Shown: piece after piece, positions 53,263 through 64,000 of the stretch
How positions within the stretch are numbered: the stretch's first letter is position 1
How the letters are laid out: each line of letters starts with the position of its first letter
Assembly (NCBI GenBank): GCA_036873755.1
Contig: JAVTVY010047980.1
Span: 1-64,000 of the forward strand
Reading direction: 5' to 3'
Source of the DNA: Hanleya hanleyi
Lineage: Eukaryota > Mollusca > Polyplacophora > Lepidopleurida > Hanleyidae
DNA: 64,000 bases
Position numbers and translations under genes: made by a program
Notes under the pieces: generated by a model
Told to the model about the DNA's origin: nothing
Databases searched by the model: none
What the model saw: only the letters and a program-made list of their open reading frames with translations

Positions 53263-56200
53263 AGTTGGATGGACAAACTATTACCGCACTGATTGATACG
53301 GTGGCGTCAACGTCACTACTACGTGCTGATGTTTGGCACAAACTATCTGGGAAGGGACCACTTAAGAAAACTGGTGTAATATATGCTGTAAATGAGCAGC
53401 CTCTGAAGGTTTTGGGACAAACTGAAGTCAAATTTCTAAACGCGTCTCCCGTACCGATTGTGGCGGCTCCGGAGATGTTTCATCAGTGTATTTTGGGGTC
53501 CGATGCCTTACACATAGGACAAGCTCAATTGGACTATCCAAAAATTCATATGCGCTGGTTCAGTCGATCGTACAAGTTCACGTCGACTGGACTACTGGGG
53601 GGTATCGACGCCACAGGAAGTGTTTATGAAACCACGGGAAACAGAGGGATCGACGAGGTGATACATGAGTTCCGAGATGTTTTCGACGAGTCAAAGAAAC
53701 CAGGTGCAGGAAGACACCCGAGAGTGCAGTGTACCATACCTACAGGGGATCACCCACCCATCAGGCAGCTTGCGTACAGAATGCCCTTGATGAAACAGCA
53801 TGTTGTCAAGGACCAAATAAAGGAGATGTTACAGGCAGGTGTTATACGACCATCTTCATCACCTTGGGCGTCGCCTATCACACTGGTACCGAAAAAGATG
53901 GAACGATCAGGTTCGCCATCGATTACAGGAAATTGAACTCTGTAACGCGTAAGGACAGTTATCCATTACCTTTGATTTCAGACATTTTTGACTCTCTGCG
54001 TGGTGCATCCGTGTTCACAACTTTAGACCTTAAGTCTGGATATTGGCAAATACCTGTCGCACCGGAAGACATTGAAAAAACTGCATTCACCTGCTCGGAA
54101 GGTTTATTTGAGTGGAATTCTATGCCATTTGGATTTTGTAACTCAGGTGCGGTTTTTCAAAGAGCCATGAATGACATTTTTCGAGATTATGTCGGTAAGT
54201 TTGTCTTTGTGTATGTTGATGACATCGTTATATATTCGCACGATGACACTGAGCATGCTTATCATCTAAAACTGGTCTTGGAACGGTTGTTAGAGTATAA
54301 TTTACAGCTCAAAAGCTCATCGGTGTGTTTTCGCTGCCAGATCGGTAGATTTATTGGGGTATCATATTTCACAGCATGGTATTTCCCCGCAAGATCAGAA
54401 AATTCAAGCTATCCGCGACATGTTACCTCCCACTTCCGTAGAGGAAGTACGTTCTCTTCTTGGCATGGCGGGGTATTATCGTGCATGTGTCCCCAATTAT
54501 GCTAACCTGGTAGAGCCTCTCGTGTCCTTGATACGGAAGCATGTGAGGTTTAAATGGGATCAGCCCCAGCGGAATGCTTTTGATGAAGTAAAACGCATCT
54601 TATGCAGTGATAGTGTGTTAGCTTACCCAAACCCACAGAAGCCATACAAATTGTTTACTGATGCGTCAAGCTATGCGGTAGGTGCGATTTTAGTGCAAGA
54701 AGATGAGCAGGGTGTTGACCGGGTCATACAGTATGTGCCGGCCACCTTAAAGGATAGCCAGTTGAATTGGCCTGTCATAGAAAAGGAAGGCTATGCTGTA
54801 GTCTATGCATTGAAAAAGTTAAGGCCATACCTCTATGGAGCAGAATTTGTTGTTTACACTGATCATAAACCGTTGAAAAGTCTCTTCGTTGGTGAAGTTC
54901 GGAACACCAAGGTTCAACGATGGGCGGTTTTGATAGCTGAATATGGGTGTAAGATTGAATACATCAAGGGGAGCAAGAATGTCCGAGCGGACATGCTTTC
55001 AATGATTCGAACGCATTGTGAGGTTGCAACCTTTGATACTAATGATTACATTATACCTGAGGTACCTGATGGTGTCCTACCGTACGTACCAATATCGGTA
55101 TATAGCATTGATGAAGAAACCCTTCGCCAGGAACAAAAACGGGAGTTCCCCACCCTATTTACTGTTCCATCGGAGGAACATATGGTGCACAATGAAATAG
55201 TATATTCCACGAGATGTCCCTCGGCAGCTGATGCTGAATATCCCCGTGTGATCTTACCAACCAGGTTTCGTAACCAGGTAATGGAGCAGGCACACCTTCG
55301 AGCAGGTCACCAAGGACTCTATAAGACCTTAGGTCTAGTCAGAGATGCGTTCGTTTGGAAGGGCATGCGTAAAGACATTATGCGTATGTTGGACCGTTGT
55401 GCAACTTGTCAGGTAAATAGACGGGTGCGTACTCGCCCAAAGTACACTGAAATGCCCATGCCAAAATATCCAGGTCAGATTGTTGGTATGGATTTGATCG
55501 GTCCACTGACTCGATCAATAAAAGGCCATTCCTACATCTTGACGATAGTAGATCATTATTCAGCTTGGGCGGAAGCTTTTCCCATACGTTCGAAAACGGC
55601 TGAAAATGTGGAGGGTAAATTTCTTGAGGAATACTGTTCTAGACACGGAATTCCGGAGATTGTGATTACCGATCTTGAAAAGGAGTTGAATTCTAATGAG
55701 TTGAGAGAAAAATTCAAGTTGCTAGGAATAGATCACAGGCGCACGACCCCGTATCATCCTCAAACTAACGGCAGAACTGAACGTTTCAATCGAACCCTAA
55801 AGGAAATTCTCCAGAAGTTAGTCAATAATCAGTCTCGACATTGGGAAAGTGAACTCAGTTCAGCTTTGTTAGCTTATCGCAGCACAAGACATGCCGCGAC
55901 TACGTACACGCCCTTTTACTTAACGTATGGGCGTCGCGCACGTTTACCCTTCTCCCTACCTGTAGATGCTTCACAAGATCTTGGTGACCGTTTAAGTCAT
56001 GTGAGCAATGCACTCCATAAGGCACGCGAAGCGACCGAAAAGTCACGGTTGTACCATCGTGAGCAAATTAACCGCCGAGCACGGGAGGGCGTGTTCAAGG
56101 TGGGCGACTCTGTTGTTGTGCATGCAGATGAACGAATCAAACTTACTGCTCAGTGTGATCCGCAGTATGAAATATTTAAGATTAACGGACCGGTAGCCCA

Positions 56201-56711
56201 TATTCGACACCAGAGGTCGGGGAAAACCAGGGTAGTCAATGTCTCTAAGTTTCGAGTTGTCGATCCTCAGATTGTTTGGGATCATGTTCACCCACGTCCC
56301 CGTCGCAACCCTGAGTTAGGTACGCGGCAGAGTCTGAACGGAGCGGAACGTCAGTTTAACGTAGCTCCCGAGCAAGTTGAGGCGCCCACGTCACATGATG
56401 GGCAGTTGTCACTATCCTCCCCTTCTCAGCGTAATGACTCTACCAGTCAGTCCCCTAATGCACTTGAAATACCCGATGATACGGCAAATGAGAATGAAAG
56501 TCAAATGTCCGATGTAGAAGGACCGCCCAATGCGGATGATGCGTCATCCGATATGGACGAGGAGTCCACCAATGGGCCAGACTCCTCGAATGACATGGAC
56601 GACTCACCGCATGGTTATTACTTGCGCAAGCGCAAACCTCAAGCCTTGAGTTCTCCTGTAGTCAGAAATAAGCATCGCCGCACTTATGCTTTCCGATACC
56701 AATGGCTATGA
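53263..56711 (+). pseudogene. pol: Gypsy pol, copy 1: protease, RT, RNase H, integrase
   Basis: Three frames. Protease plus RT N-terminus is at 53265-53936, the RT core at about 53905-54357, and RT end, RNase H and integrase at 54354-56711. The protease motif reads DTVAS where the family needs DTGAS (Val codon at 53301), so it is probably inactive. RT shows TLDLKSGYWQI, FGFCNSGAVFQ and the catalytic YVDD. RNase H shows LFTDASSYAVG and YTDHKPLKSL. The integrase has an HHCC finger (HLRAGH ... CATCQ) and Asp/Asp/Glu in MDLIGPL, VITDLEKE and GRTERFN. Gag and Pol frames differ, as usual in this family. The frame changes near 53905 (at a GAAAAAG tract) and 54357 (at GGGG) are compensating and shared with copy 2. 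Confidence 0.92.
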
Positions 56712-58531
56712 TGGGGGTCATGTTGCTCTTAGTATATGTTCTTGTTATCCCGGTCCCATTGGTATGGACTGCTGTAACCCCACTGCCGAATGGCATCCTC
56801 GTTACTGGACAGGTCCCTGTTAGTCTGGTCAAGGCTGAGTGGACAGTTGTTGTGACTATTACGCCACCGGTATTCCCTGAAAATCTTCGTGCACGTGTCC
56901 AAGAACTTTATCGTATGGTTAACGTTTCACTTAACCACCAGTATATTGAACGTTCCGACATGTTACCTTGGTTGCATCGATTCCAGCATCTTGCAGTTCA
57001 GGTCGAGCAGGCTGATATCGACCGTACATCTCCCCGTCGATTTCGAAGGGCGTTGCTAGATGTGGTGGGTGAGATTGGATCCGCCTTGTTTGGGTTAGCA
57101 ACTACCCGGGATATTGACAAGTTAAGAGAATTGATACAAACCACGTTAACGGCCGCCCATGGCATTGCTCACTTTGCAAATGAACTCGCGTCTGGAGTAC
57201 ATCACACCTTTGATGAGATTGCAATTAATCGCGATCGAATTAATCAACTTTCAGATGCTTTGGTTAACGTTACGCAGTATCTAAATGATTTCACTCAGTC
57301 AGCTAGAGCGACCCAAGTACGGATGTGGCGACGTATTCTCCTCGTGTTAAAATTTAACCATATCTTGGATGCCATGGAATTAACTATGCAAACGTACCAT
57401 GAAGCCCGTTTACAATACCAACGACAGTACGCCTCCGTGGAATTGGGCAGACTGACTGAGGAATTATTTCCATCGTCGGAGTTGCGTAAAGTACAAGACC
57501 TGCTACCTACAGGAGTTCAACTCATTGAGCCGTACATGTGGTATTATCAACATGTACTTGTGCAATCCCTGTGGCAACGTCATGGTGTCGATTCTCTGCA
57601 TTACGTGGCCACTCTCCCACTTGTTGACAATGGTGCCTATGTCGAGTATAACATAAGGTCATGGGCTCTGCCCTTACGTACCCCCGGCCAGTTAATGAAA
57701 GTCATGTTATCCGCGGAGCATATTGGATTAAATACGCGCACAGGATGGTATTTCCACCCTGCACGGTGTATGGGACGTACACCAAAGGTTTGTTATGGCA
57801 ACGCCATGATGGCGTCACAGCATATACCTTGTATTGTGAGTATCTTATCTAACGTCACTAGTGATTTGTGTCTGGTTCAGTTGAGTCAAACTAACGATAC
57901 AACCAGTAAGACATTTGAACTTGCCCCAGGTGAATTTGTTGTGCAGACATTTGGAGAAGATATTCAAGAACATTGTGACGGTGTTCCTACGATGACGCAC
58001 ACTCTAGGTGCAGGACTCTATTTGCTGAGTCCCAACAATTGTACTTTTAGTGGTATGGATTGGAGGTTAAGTCAGGTTCAAGTGATGACTCAAATGGTTT
58101 CTCTGCTAGCGACTGTCGTTTCCCTACCACCTGTCGACATACCTACCATTCTGAATGAGTCTAACATACTAACCTCGCTGAAACTCACATCCTGGCATGA
58201 CCTTCGTAAGGTGAAATATGTGCCCCTTAAACCGTTACGACCAGTGGAGCTAGAACGCGGGTCCACTATGTCGTTTTCCGAGATTTTGGCGTACGTATTT
58301 GGTTCAATTTTGTTTGTATGCATACTGGCTTTTGTTATTTTTCGTGTTATGCAACGTTTCAAGCTGTGTAAATTTTCTTGTATTCCTTGTTTTGATTGTT
58401 TTTCGAATACTCTAGAGCAAACCTCTGCATCATCTAGTTTTAACACGCCTATGGCAGTTTTGTCCCAGATCCGGCCAGCCTGTGGATTTGATTTTCCTCA
58501 ACCTTCGGCTGACATTGTATTGGAAAAGTGA
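56702..58531 (+). CDS. env: F-type envelope glycoprotein of an errantivirus-like gypsy element
   Basis: An intact 609-codon frame overlapping the end of pol by 10 bases. A hydrophobic signal sequence covers residues 1-22. A furin-type site RRFRR (112-116) is followed at once by a Gly/Ala-rich, fusion-peptide-like segment (VVGEIGSALFGLAT). Coiled-coil-like sequence and several N-x-S/T sites follow. One transmembrane segment (about 528-549, YVFGSILFVCILAFVIF) precedes a ~60-residue tail with a Cys cluster (CKFSCIPCFDC). This layout is that of baculovirus F-like Env proteins used by insect errantiviruses for membrane fusion. It is translated presumably from a spliced RNA. It is the only undamaged long ORF of this element. 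Copy 2's counterpart lies outside the window. Confidence 0.85.
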   Translation: MAMMGVMLLLVYVLVIPVPLVWTAVTPLPNGILVTGQVPVSLVKAEWTVVVTITPPVFPENLRARVQELYRMVNVSLNHQYIERSDMLPWLHRFQHLAVQVEQADIDRTSPRRFRRALLDVVGEIGSALFGLATTRDIDKLRELIQTTLTAAHGIAHFANELASGVHHTFDEIAINRDRINQLSDALVNVTQYLNDFTQSARATQVRMWRRILLVLKFNHILDAMELTMQTYHEARLQYQRQYASVELGRLTEELFPSSELRKVQDLLPTGVQLIEPYMWYYQHVLVQSLWQRHGVDSLHYVATLPLVDNGAYVEYNIRSWALPLRTPGQLMKVMLSAEHIGLNTRTGWYFHPARCMGRTPKVCYGNAMMASQHIPCIVSILSNVTSDLCLVQLSQTNDTTSKTFELAPGEFVVQTFGEDIQEHCDGVPTMTHTLGAGLYLLSPNNCTFSGMDWRLSQVQVMTQMVSLLATVVSLPPVDIPTILNESNILTSLKLTSWHDLRKVKYVPLKPLRPVELERGSTMSFSEILAYVFGSILFVCILAFVIFRVMQRFKLCKFSCIPCFDCFSNTLEQTSASSSFNTPMAVLSQIRPACGFDFPQPSADIVLEK

Positions 58532-58567
58532 GTTAAATGTCATCGGTGCAGGATGGACATTTAACTT

Positions 58568-58582
58568 CTGGTAGGGAGGATA
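58568..58582 (+). promoter_or_regulatory. Polypurine tract
   Basis: CTGGTAGGGAGGATA directly precedes the second LTR start at 58583. A purine run at this place primes plus-strand DNA synthesis in LTR elements. Confidence 0.75.
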
Positions 58583-59415
58583 TGTGGAATTTAGATGGAT
58601 ATAGAGGGACGCCTCGCATGTATCTGTTTGAGTTTCACATTTGCCCTAATTAGTTTTGGAAGTTTGTTAGTTGATTCAATGTCAATTCACGGGTTTGATC
58701 GGTACATGTACATACATTACAATTATATTGAGATTGGAAGCGTATCTGCTAATTGAGCGGAAGCCAGGAAATACTGACCGCTGTATGTACTTGAAGTGGT
58801 CAGGAAACACTGACCATTGAAGATAGCTGATGGATAATACAGTAACTGGTACGAGCCAGAGATTTGTCACATCAGGTCAATTGTATACTTGAATATTAAA
58901 CCTGATTTACGCTGTATGTTATAGAAATGCACATAAATGAATAGTCTTATGTTAAATGGATTAGTAAGAGTTTGAATCAGATGAGTATTTGTGCGCGGTT
59001 ATATATTTTGGGGAGATCTAGAAAACCTGAACGTCTATTTAATATGATAAAGCTATACATGTATATTATTTGAATCAGTGTGGTCAAACAGGCCAGCTCT
59101 GTTCGAGCAATGACCAGCACTCAAGTGTCCATTCCGGTAGTTTCCCTAATTAAGTGTTTGAGTTGTGAGAAACTGAAGTTTAGGCCGAGCCTGCGTTAAG
59201 TATCTTGTTTACTCTACTGTATAAAAGTTTGATGTATATTACACTAGGCTAAGCATTAACACCATTGCTTCATCTGTAGAGACGTTTTTGGTTATCATGA
59301 TTTGCTGTACTTTGTCTATGTGATGATGCAGAAGTAAAACAACAACAACAACAACCTCTGTTTATCTCAACGAGTTGTCTTGTAGTTGTTTGGATTGACC
59401 GAAGACGAACCTACA
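58583..59415 (+). repeat. Shared LTR (3' of copy 1, 5' of copy 2)
   Basis: Near-identical to 50802-51634, including the TATA box at about 59219. It is preceded by the copy 1 polypurine tract and followed directly by copy 2 leader and gag, with no target duplication or host DNA. Confidence 0.9.
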
Positions 59416-59498
59416 GAAAGGGTTATGTGGAGGATCCCCGTTGTCTTATCTCTTTCGCGCAAGCCCATAAACTGCGGATAAGACGCAAAAAGTCCGCA

Positions 59499-61041
59499 TT
59501 GGCGAGTTTGCTCAGGATACTACAAGACGAGACAAGTATCGCGGATCAGGCCGTGCGAGTTCAAGATCTGCAGGCCATAGCACAGGGCGTAACAACGTTA
59601 GTGAACGCCGTGCGTGCTGACAGTGCCGCTCACGAACAATCACGAGTACAACGGGAGAGGTTGCGAAATCACGTTGCGGCTATTCGTAAGTGCGAGGGAC
59701 TCATTCCGGCCGAGTGGTTAGAGGAATGTGACGCAGCGGTACGGGATGTTCGAGACATCAATGGGAGTCCAGCACATTTGGCGATATGGACAACAGCCGG
59801 GGGTCTGCGAAGGGAAGTCGATTTATTTCTCGAGGACAAGGATAACTCCACCGAAACATGGGGAGCAATTAGGCAACATGTGATAACGGCATTTGTGTCC
59901 ACAAACGAAGCCGAGAGACTAAAATGTGAGTTAGAGTCGATTCACCAGAGACCAGGAGAAACTGTGTATGCGTACAATAGGCAATTTCGGGACTTGGCTA
60001 GACGTACATACCCAGATGTAAACGACGACTCGAAACGTGTCATCCTTCGTGCATATATTAGGTCACAGGATAAGCCGATGGTACGCAGGATCGTGCTGAG
60101 CCAACGGGCCGAAGATGTAAATGCGGCTATGACCTATGTCGAGGATCAAGCATCCCGGTTAGACTTATTATCTACCATGAACTTAGACGAAGCAGTACCG
60201 ATGGAGGCTGATACTTCTCGGGACCCTATCGAGAGATGTTTAGAGGAAATCCGACAGAACCGAGGTGCCATAGAGTCACATCAGAAACTAGTGAACAATC
60301 GGTTGAACCGGTTAGAACGTGATCAACGCCGACAGCAGGAGAATACCGCAATGCGAGCCCAGAGTGATCAGCGACTGCCAACGACACGATACAATCTGTC
60401 ACGGGAGATTGGAAGAACCAGGAGACGAACACAAATATGCCGGTGTTAATGCTTTATTATGGACCCTCTGGACACCTGTAGGATATAACAATCGTGTAGA
60501 GTGTTTTCACCAGACCGTCTCACGGACACACCGTTAAAGCATGTGCCGAGACGATCGAACAGGGCCAATATATAGTGTATGGTTATGTAACGCGAAATGC
60601 GATCGCGGAATGCGGGCGAGGCATATGAATGGGAACCGGTTGAACGTGGATGAAACCGGGCGAGCATGAATGAAATGGACAGCGAACGATACGATGCATG
60701 AATGAAATAATGAATGACAGACGACTGGATATGTGGAGTTAGTAGAGGTTAACACATTTGGATATATTAGCATAAATACAGGTAGCCGACATGTGGTCGT
60801 GTTTATTCAACGAACACTTTCGGCTAAGTACACTGTAAGAAAAACGTCATCCGTGACAAATGGACAGAGGCGTGCCAGTCAGAGACAACCGATCACCTGT
60901 TGGAGATGCGAGCAGACCGGACACAGGATGGCGGAATGTCGTAATCCACCTAATCCACGCTTCCGAACAACTCGTGAGCAGGCGGGAAACGGCGTAGGGC
61001 CGAGCACGCGATCATTCCAGGGAGGTTCTCGGCCCAATTAA
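59499..61041 (+). pseudogene. gag: Gypsy gag, copy 2
   Basis: Same layout as copy 1: capsid part to 60449, a 377-bp insertion at 60433-60809 with ACGAACAC repeats, zinc knuckle at about 60897-60939. A 2-base leader difference extends the open frame upstream to 59427 but still without an in-frame ATG. The ATG at 59425 opens only an 18-codon frame. Substitutions against copy 1 include Ala to Thr (60212) and Ser to Pro after the zinc knuckle. Confidence 0.85.
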
Positions 61042-62838
61042 AGTTGGATGGACAAACTATTACCGCACTGATTGATACGGGGGCGTCAACGTCACTACTA
61101 CGTGCTGATGTTTGGCACAAACTATCTGGGAAGGGACCACTTAAGAAAACTGGTGTAATATATGCTGTAAATGAGCAGCCTCTGAAGGTTTTGGGACAAA
61201 CTGAAGTCAAATTTCTAAACACGTCTCCCGTACCGATTGTGGCGGTTCCGGAGATGTTTCACCAGTGTATTTTGGGGTCCGATGCCTTACACATAGGACA
61301 AGCTCAATTGGACTATCCAAAAAGTCATATGCGCTGGTTCAGTCGATCGTACAAGTTCACGTCGACTGGACTACTGGGGGGTATCGACGCCACAGGAAGT
61401 GTTTATGAAACCACGGGAAACAGAGGGATCGACGAGGTGATACATGAGTTCCGAGATGTTTTCGACGAGTCAAAGAAACCAGGTGCAGGAAGACACCCGA
61501 GAGTGCAGTGTACCATACCTACAGGGGATCACCCACCCATCAGGCAGCTTGCGTACAGAATGCCCTTGATGAAACAGCATGTTGTCAAGGACCAAATAAA
61601 GGAGATGTTACAGGCAGGTGTTATACGACCATCTTCATCACCTTGGGCGTCGCCTATCACACTGGTACCGAAAAAGATGGAACGATCAGGTTCGCCATCG
61701 ATTACAGGAAATTGAACTCTGTAACGCGTAAGGACAGTTATCCATTACCTTTGATTTCAGACATTTTTGACTCTCTGCGTGGTGCATCCGTGTTCACAAC
61801 TTTAGACCTTAAGTCTGGATATTGGCAAATACCTGTCGCACCGGAAGACATTGAAAAAACTGCATTCACCTGCTCGGAAGGTTTATTTGAGTGGAATTCT
61901 ATGCCATTTGGATTTTGTAACTCAGGTGCGGTTTTTCAAAGAGCCATGAATGACATTTTTCGAGATTATGTCGGTAAGTTTGTCTTTGTGTATGTTGATG
62001 ACATCGTTATATATTCGCACGATGACACTGAGCATGCTTATCATCTAAAACTGGTCTTGGAACGGTTGTTAGAGTATAATTTACAGCTCAAAAGCTCATC
62101 GGTGTGTTTTCGCTGCCAGATCGGTAGATTTATTGGGGTATCATATTTCACAGCATGGTATTTCCCCGCAAGATCAGAAAATTCAAGCTATCCGCGACAT
62201 GTTACCTCCCACTTCCGTAGAGGAAGTACGTTCTCTTCTTGGCATGGCGGGGTATTATCGTGCATGTGTCCCCAATTATGCTAACCTGGTAGAGCCTCTC
62301 GTGTCCTTGATACGGAAGCATGTGAGGTTTAAATGGGATCAGCCCCAGCGGAATGCTTTTGATGAAGTAAAACGCATCTTATGCAGTGATAGTGTGTTAG
62401 CTTACCCAAACCCACAGAAGCCATACAAATTGTTTACTGATGCGTCAAGCTATGCGGTAGGTGCGATTTTAGTGCAAGAAGATGAGCAGGGTGTTGACCG
62501 GGTCATACAGTATGTGCCGGCCACCTTAAAGGATAGCCAGTTGAATTGGCCTGTCATAGAAAAGGAAGGCTATGCTGTAGTCTATGCATTGAAAAAGTTA
62601 AGGCCATACCTCTATGGAGCAGAATTTGTTGTTTACACTGATCATAAACCGTTGAAAAGTCTCTTCGTTGGTGAAGTTCGGAACACCAAGGTTCAACGAT
62701 GGGCGGTTTTGATAGCTGAATATGGGTGTAAGATTGAATACATCAAGGGGAGCAAGAATGTCCGAGCGGACATGCTTTCAATGATTCGAACGCATTGTGA
62801 GGTTGCAACCTTTGATACTAATGATTACATTATACCTG
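61042..62838 (+). pseudogene. pol: Gypsy pol, copy 2, part 1 (protease, RT, RNase H)
   Basis: Aligned with 53263-55059 of copy 1. The protease here has the canonical DTGAS (Gly codon at 61080), unlike copy 1. The two compensating frame changes recur at about 61684 and 62136. RNase H is complete. The ORF is cut at 62839 by an insertion that adds a short foreign tail and a stop at 62924. Confidence 0.9.
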
Positions 62839-63212
62839 CACATACCAAGAATCTAACGATTCGTGATATGTGTTGTATCTCAGGTACGCTTTTATTGTAC
62901 CTGTTCATGTGGCAACTTGAATGATATGACCACGGCCCCTAGCACCGGCATAAGCGGTATTAGATACAAATCTAGAGAGCTATGATGGAAATGCTCTAAC
63001 AACTCGTATACTGGTAATTGGTGAGCTGTTTCGCTGTGACAACTCGTACATTGGAGATTGGTGAGCTGTATTATCGTCAGATGTAAATGACGGCAATTAA
63101 CACAAAAGACTAGTCTGTAAGACCCGATGTCGACCCAGCATCAACTTCCCACAAGTGCCAACATATATCAAAGACCAAAAGGTCTGTACAGGGGGCGGGC
63201 CTCGGGGGCGGG
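62839..63212 (-). mobile_element. 374-bp insertion in copy 2 pol (family B retroelement 3' end)
   Basis: 62839-63148 is the inverted match of 36737-37047. A further 64 bases, ending in a GGGGGCGGGCCTCGGGGGCGGG run, are not in the other copy. Fifteen target bases present in copy 1 (55060-55074) are missing, so insertion came with a small deletion. Together these put the insertion after the two gypsy copies separated. Confidence 0.85.
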
Positions 63213-64000
63213 TCCTACCGTACGTACCAATATCGGTATATAGCATTGATGAAGAAACCCTTCGCCAGGAACAAAAACGGGAGTTCCCCACCCTATTTAC
63301 TGTTCCATCGGAGGAACATATGGTGCACAATGAAATAGTATATTCCACGAGATGTCCCTCGGCAGCTGATGCTGAATATCCCCGTGTGATCTTACCAACC
63401 AGGTTTCGTAACCAGGTAATGGAGCAGGCACACCTTCGAGCAGGTCACCAAGGACTCTATAAGACCTTAGGTCTAGTCCGAGATGCGTTCGTTTGGAAGG
63501 GCATGCGTAAAGACATTATGCGTATGTTGGACCGTTGTGCAACTTGTCAGGTAAATAGACGGGTGCGTACTCGCCCAAAGTACACTGAAATGCCCATGCC
63601 AAAATATCCAGGTCAGATTGTTAGTATGGATTTGATCGGTCCACTGACTCGATCAATAAAAGGCCATTCCTACATCTTGACGATAGTAGATCATTATTCA
63701 GCTTGGGCGGAAGCTTTTCCCATACGTTCGAAAACGGCTGAAAATGTGGAGGGTAAATTTCTTGAGGAATACTGTTCTAGACACGGAATTCCGGAGATTG
63801 TGATTACCGATCTTGAAAAGGAGTTGAATTCTAATGAGTTGAGAGAAAAATTCAAGTTGCTAGGAATAGATCACAGGCGCACGACCCCGTATCATCCTCA
63901 AACTAACGGCAGAACTGAACGTTTCAATCGAACCCTAAAGGAAATTCTCCAGAAGTTAGTCAATAATCAGTCTCGACATTGGGAAAGTGAACTCAGTTCA
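63213..64000 (+). pseudogene. pol: Gypsy pol, copy 2, part 2 (integrase, truncated by window end)
   Basis: Continues collinearly with copy 1 from 55075. The HHCC zinc finger and most of the catalytic core are open to the last base of the window, so the frame has no stop here. One substitution changes Gly to Ser just before the first catalytic Asp (VSMDL against VGMDL). Without an in-frame link to the RT part it cannot be expressed as Pol. Confidence 0.88.

Larger units (their letters stand above)
50802..64000 (+). mobile_element. Tandem pair of Ty3/gypsy elements (LTR-internal-LTR-internal)
   Basis: Copy 1 internal (51635-58582) and copy 2 internal (59416 to beyond the window) are separated by one shared LTR, not by host sequence. 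They align with a constant offset of 7779 up to 62838, with roughly a dozen substitutions. Copy 1 carries env; copy 2 is cut by the window end within the integrase. Both share a gag insertion and two frameshifts in the RT region. Confidence 0.92.

Noticed and set aside
52447..53431. Antisense frames within gypsy gag and protease
   Set aside because: Shadows of the plus-strand coding sequence, present identically in both copies.

Overview
This window is eukaryotic, most likely from a marine invertebrate and probably a mollusc. It has no operons or Shine-Dalgarno sites. It is AT-rich and repeat-dense, and it carries a tRNA-headed SINE ending in a CACT-type tail. It also carries DIRS, Penelope-like, Polinton/Maverick and Ty3/gypsy elements. 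The mollusc call is inference from the SINE type and element mix. I recognise no ordinary host protein-coding gene. The one possible exception is a small intronless gene at 49.9-50.3 kb with a histone-type promoter and 3' end.

Layout. 0.1-3.9 kb: minisatellites and a TIR-bounded element with internal repeats. 5.46-12.52 kb: a decayed DIRS-like tyrosine-recombinase retrotransposon with inverted terminal repeats, a circle-junction-like internal complementary region, and remnants of gag, RT and recombinase; a SINE with target-site duplication sits inside it. 13.4-16.0 kb: a 29-bp minisatellite. 17.3-19.1 kb: a ~134-bp satellite. 20.54-28.26 kb: a giant imperfect palindrome with AG...CT ends and a near-perfect 6-bp target duplication, both Polinton hallmarks. 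Its arms are ~150-180-bp tandem arrays rich in TGACGTCA sites, ending in inward-facing TATA boxes. 28.3-35.8 kb: MITEs, SINE and 5S-like fragments and a Penelope-like 3' fragment, with no gene I can name.

35.8-49.4 kb: a Polinton (adintovirus-like element). It has protein-primed DNA polymerase B on the plus strand. On the minus strand it has adenain-like protease, double jelly-roll major capsid protein, core/X-like protein, minor capsid (penton-like), two conserved small virion proteins, packaging ATPase, a Thr-rich protein, retroviral-type integrase with chromodomain, and a conserved unknown. The polymerase, capsid, penton-like and integrase genes and one virion gene are broken by frameshifts, deletions, a stop codon or retroelement insertions. 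Protease, ATPase, core, membrane-active and terminal genes look intact. A class II (Leu-like) tRNA sequence lies between the polymerase and the minus-strand block.

49.56-50.48 kb: CCAAT/TATA/CATTC promoter, 122-codon ORF and histone-like stem-loops. 50.8 kb to the end: two near-identical Ty3/gypsy elements in tandem sharing a middle LTR. The first carries an intact F-type env ORF. Both carry the same gag insertion and the same two RT-region frameshifts, so they descend from one defective template. The second is also split by a ~374-bp insertion related to one in the Polinton.
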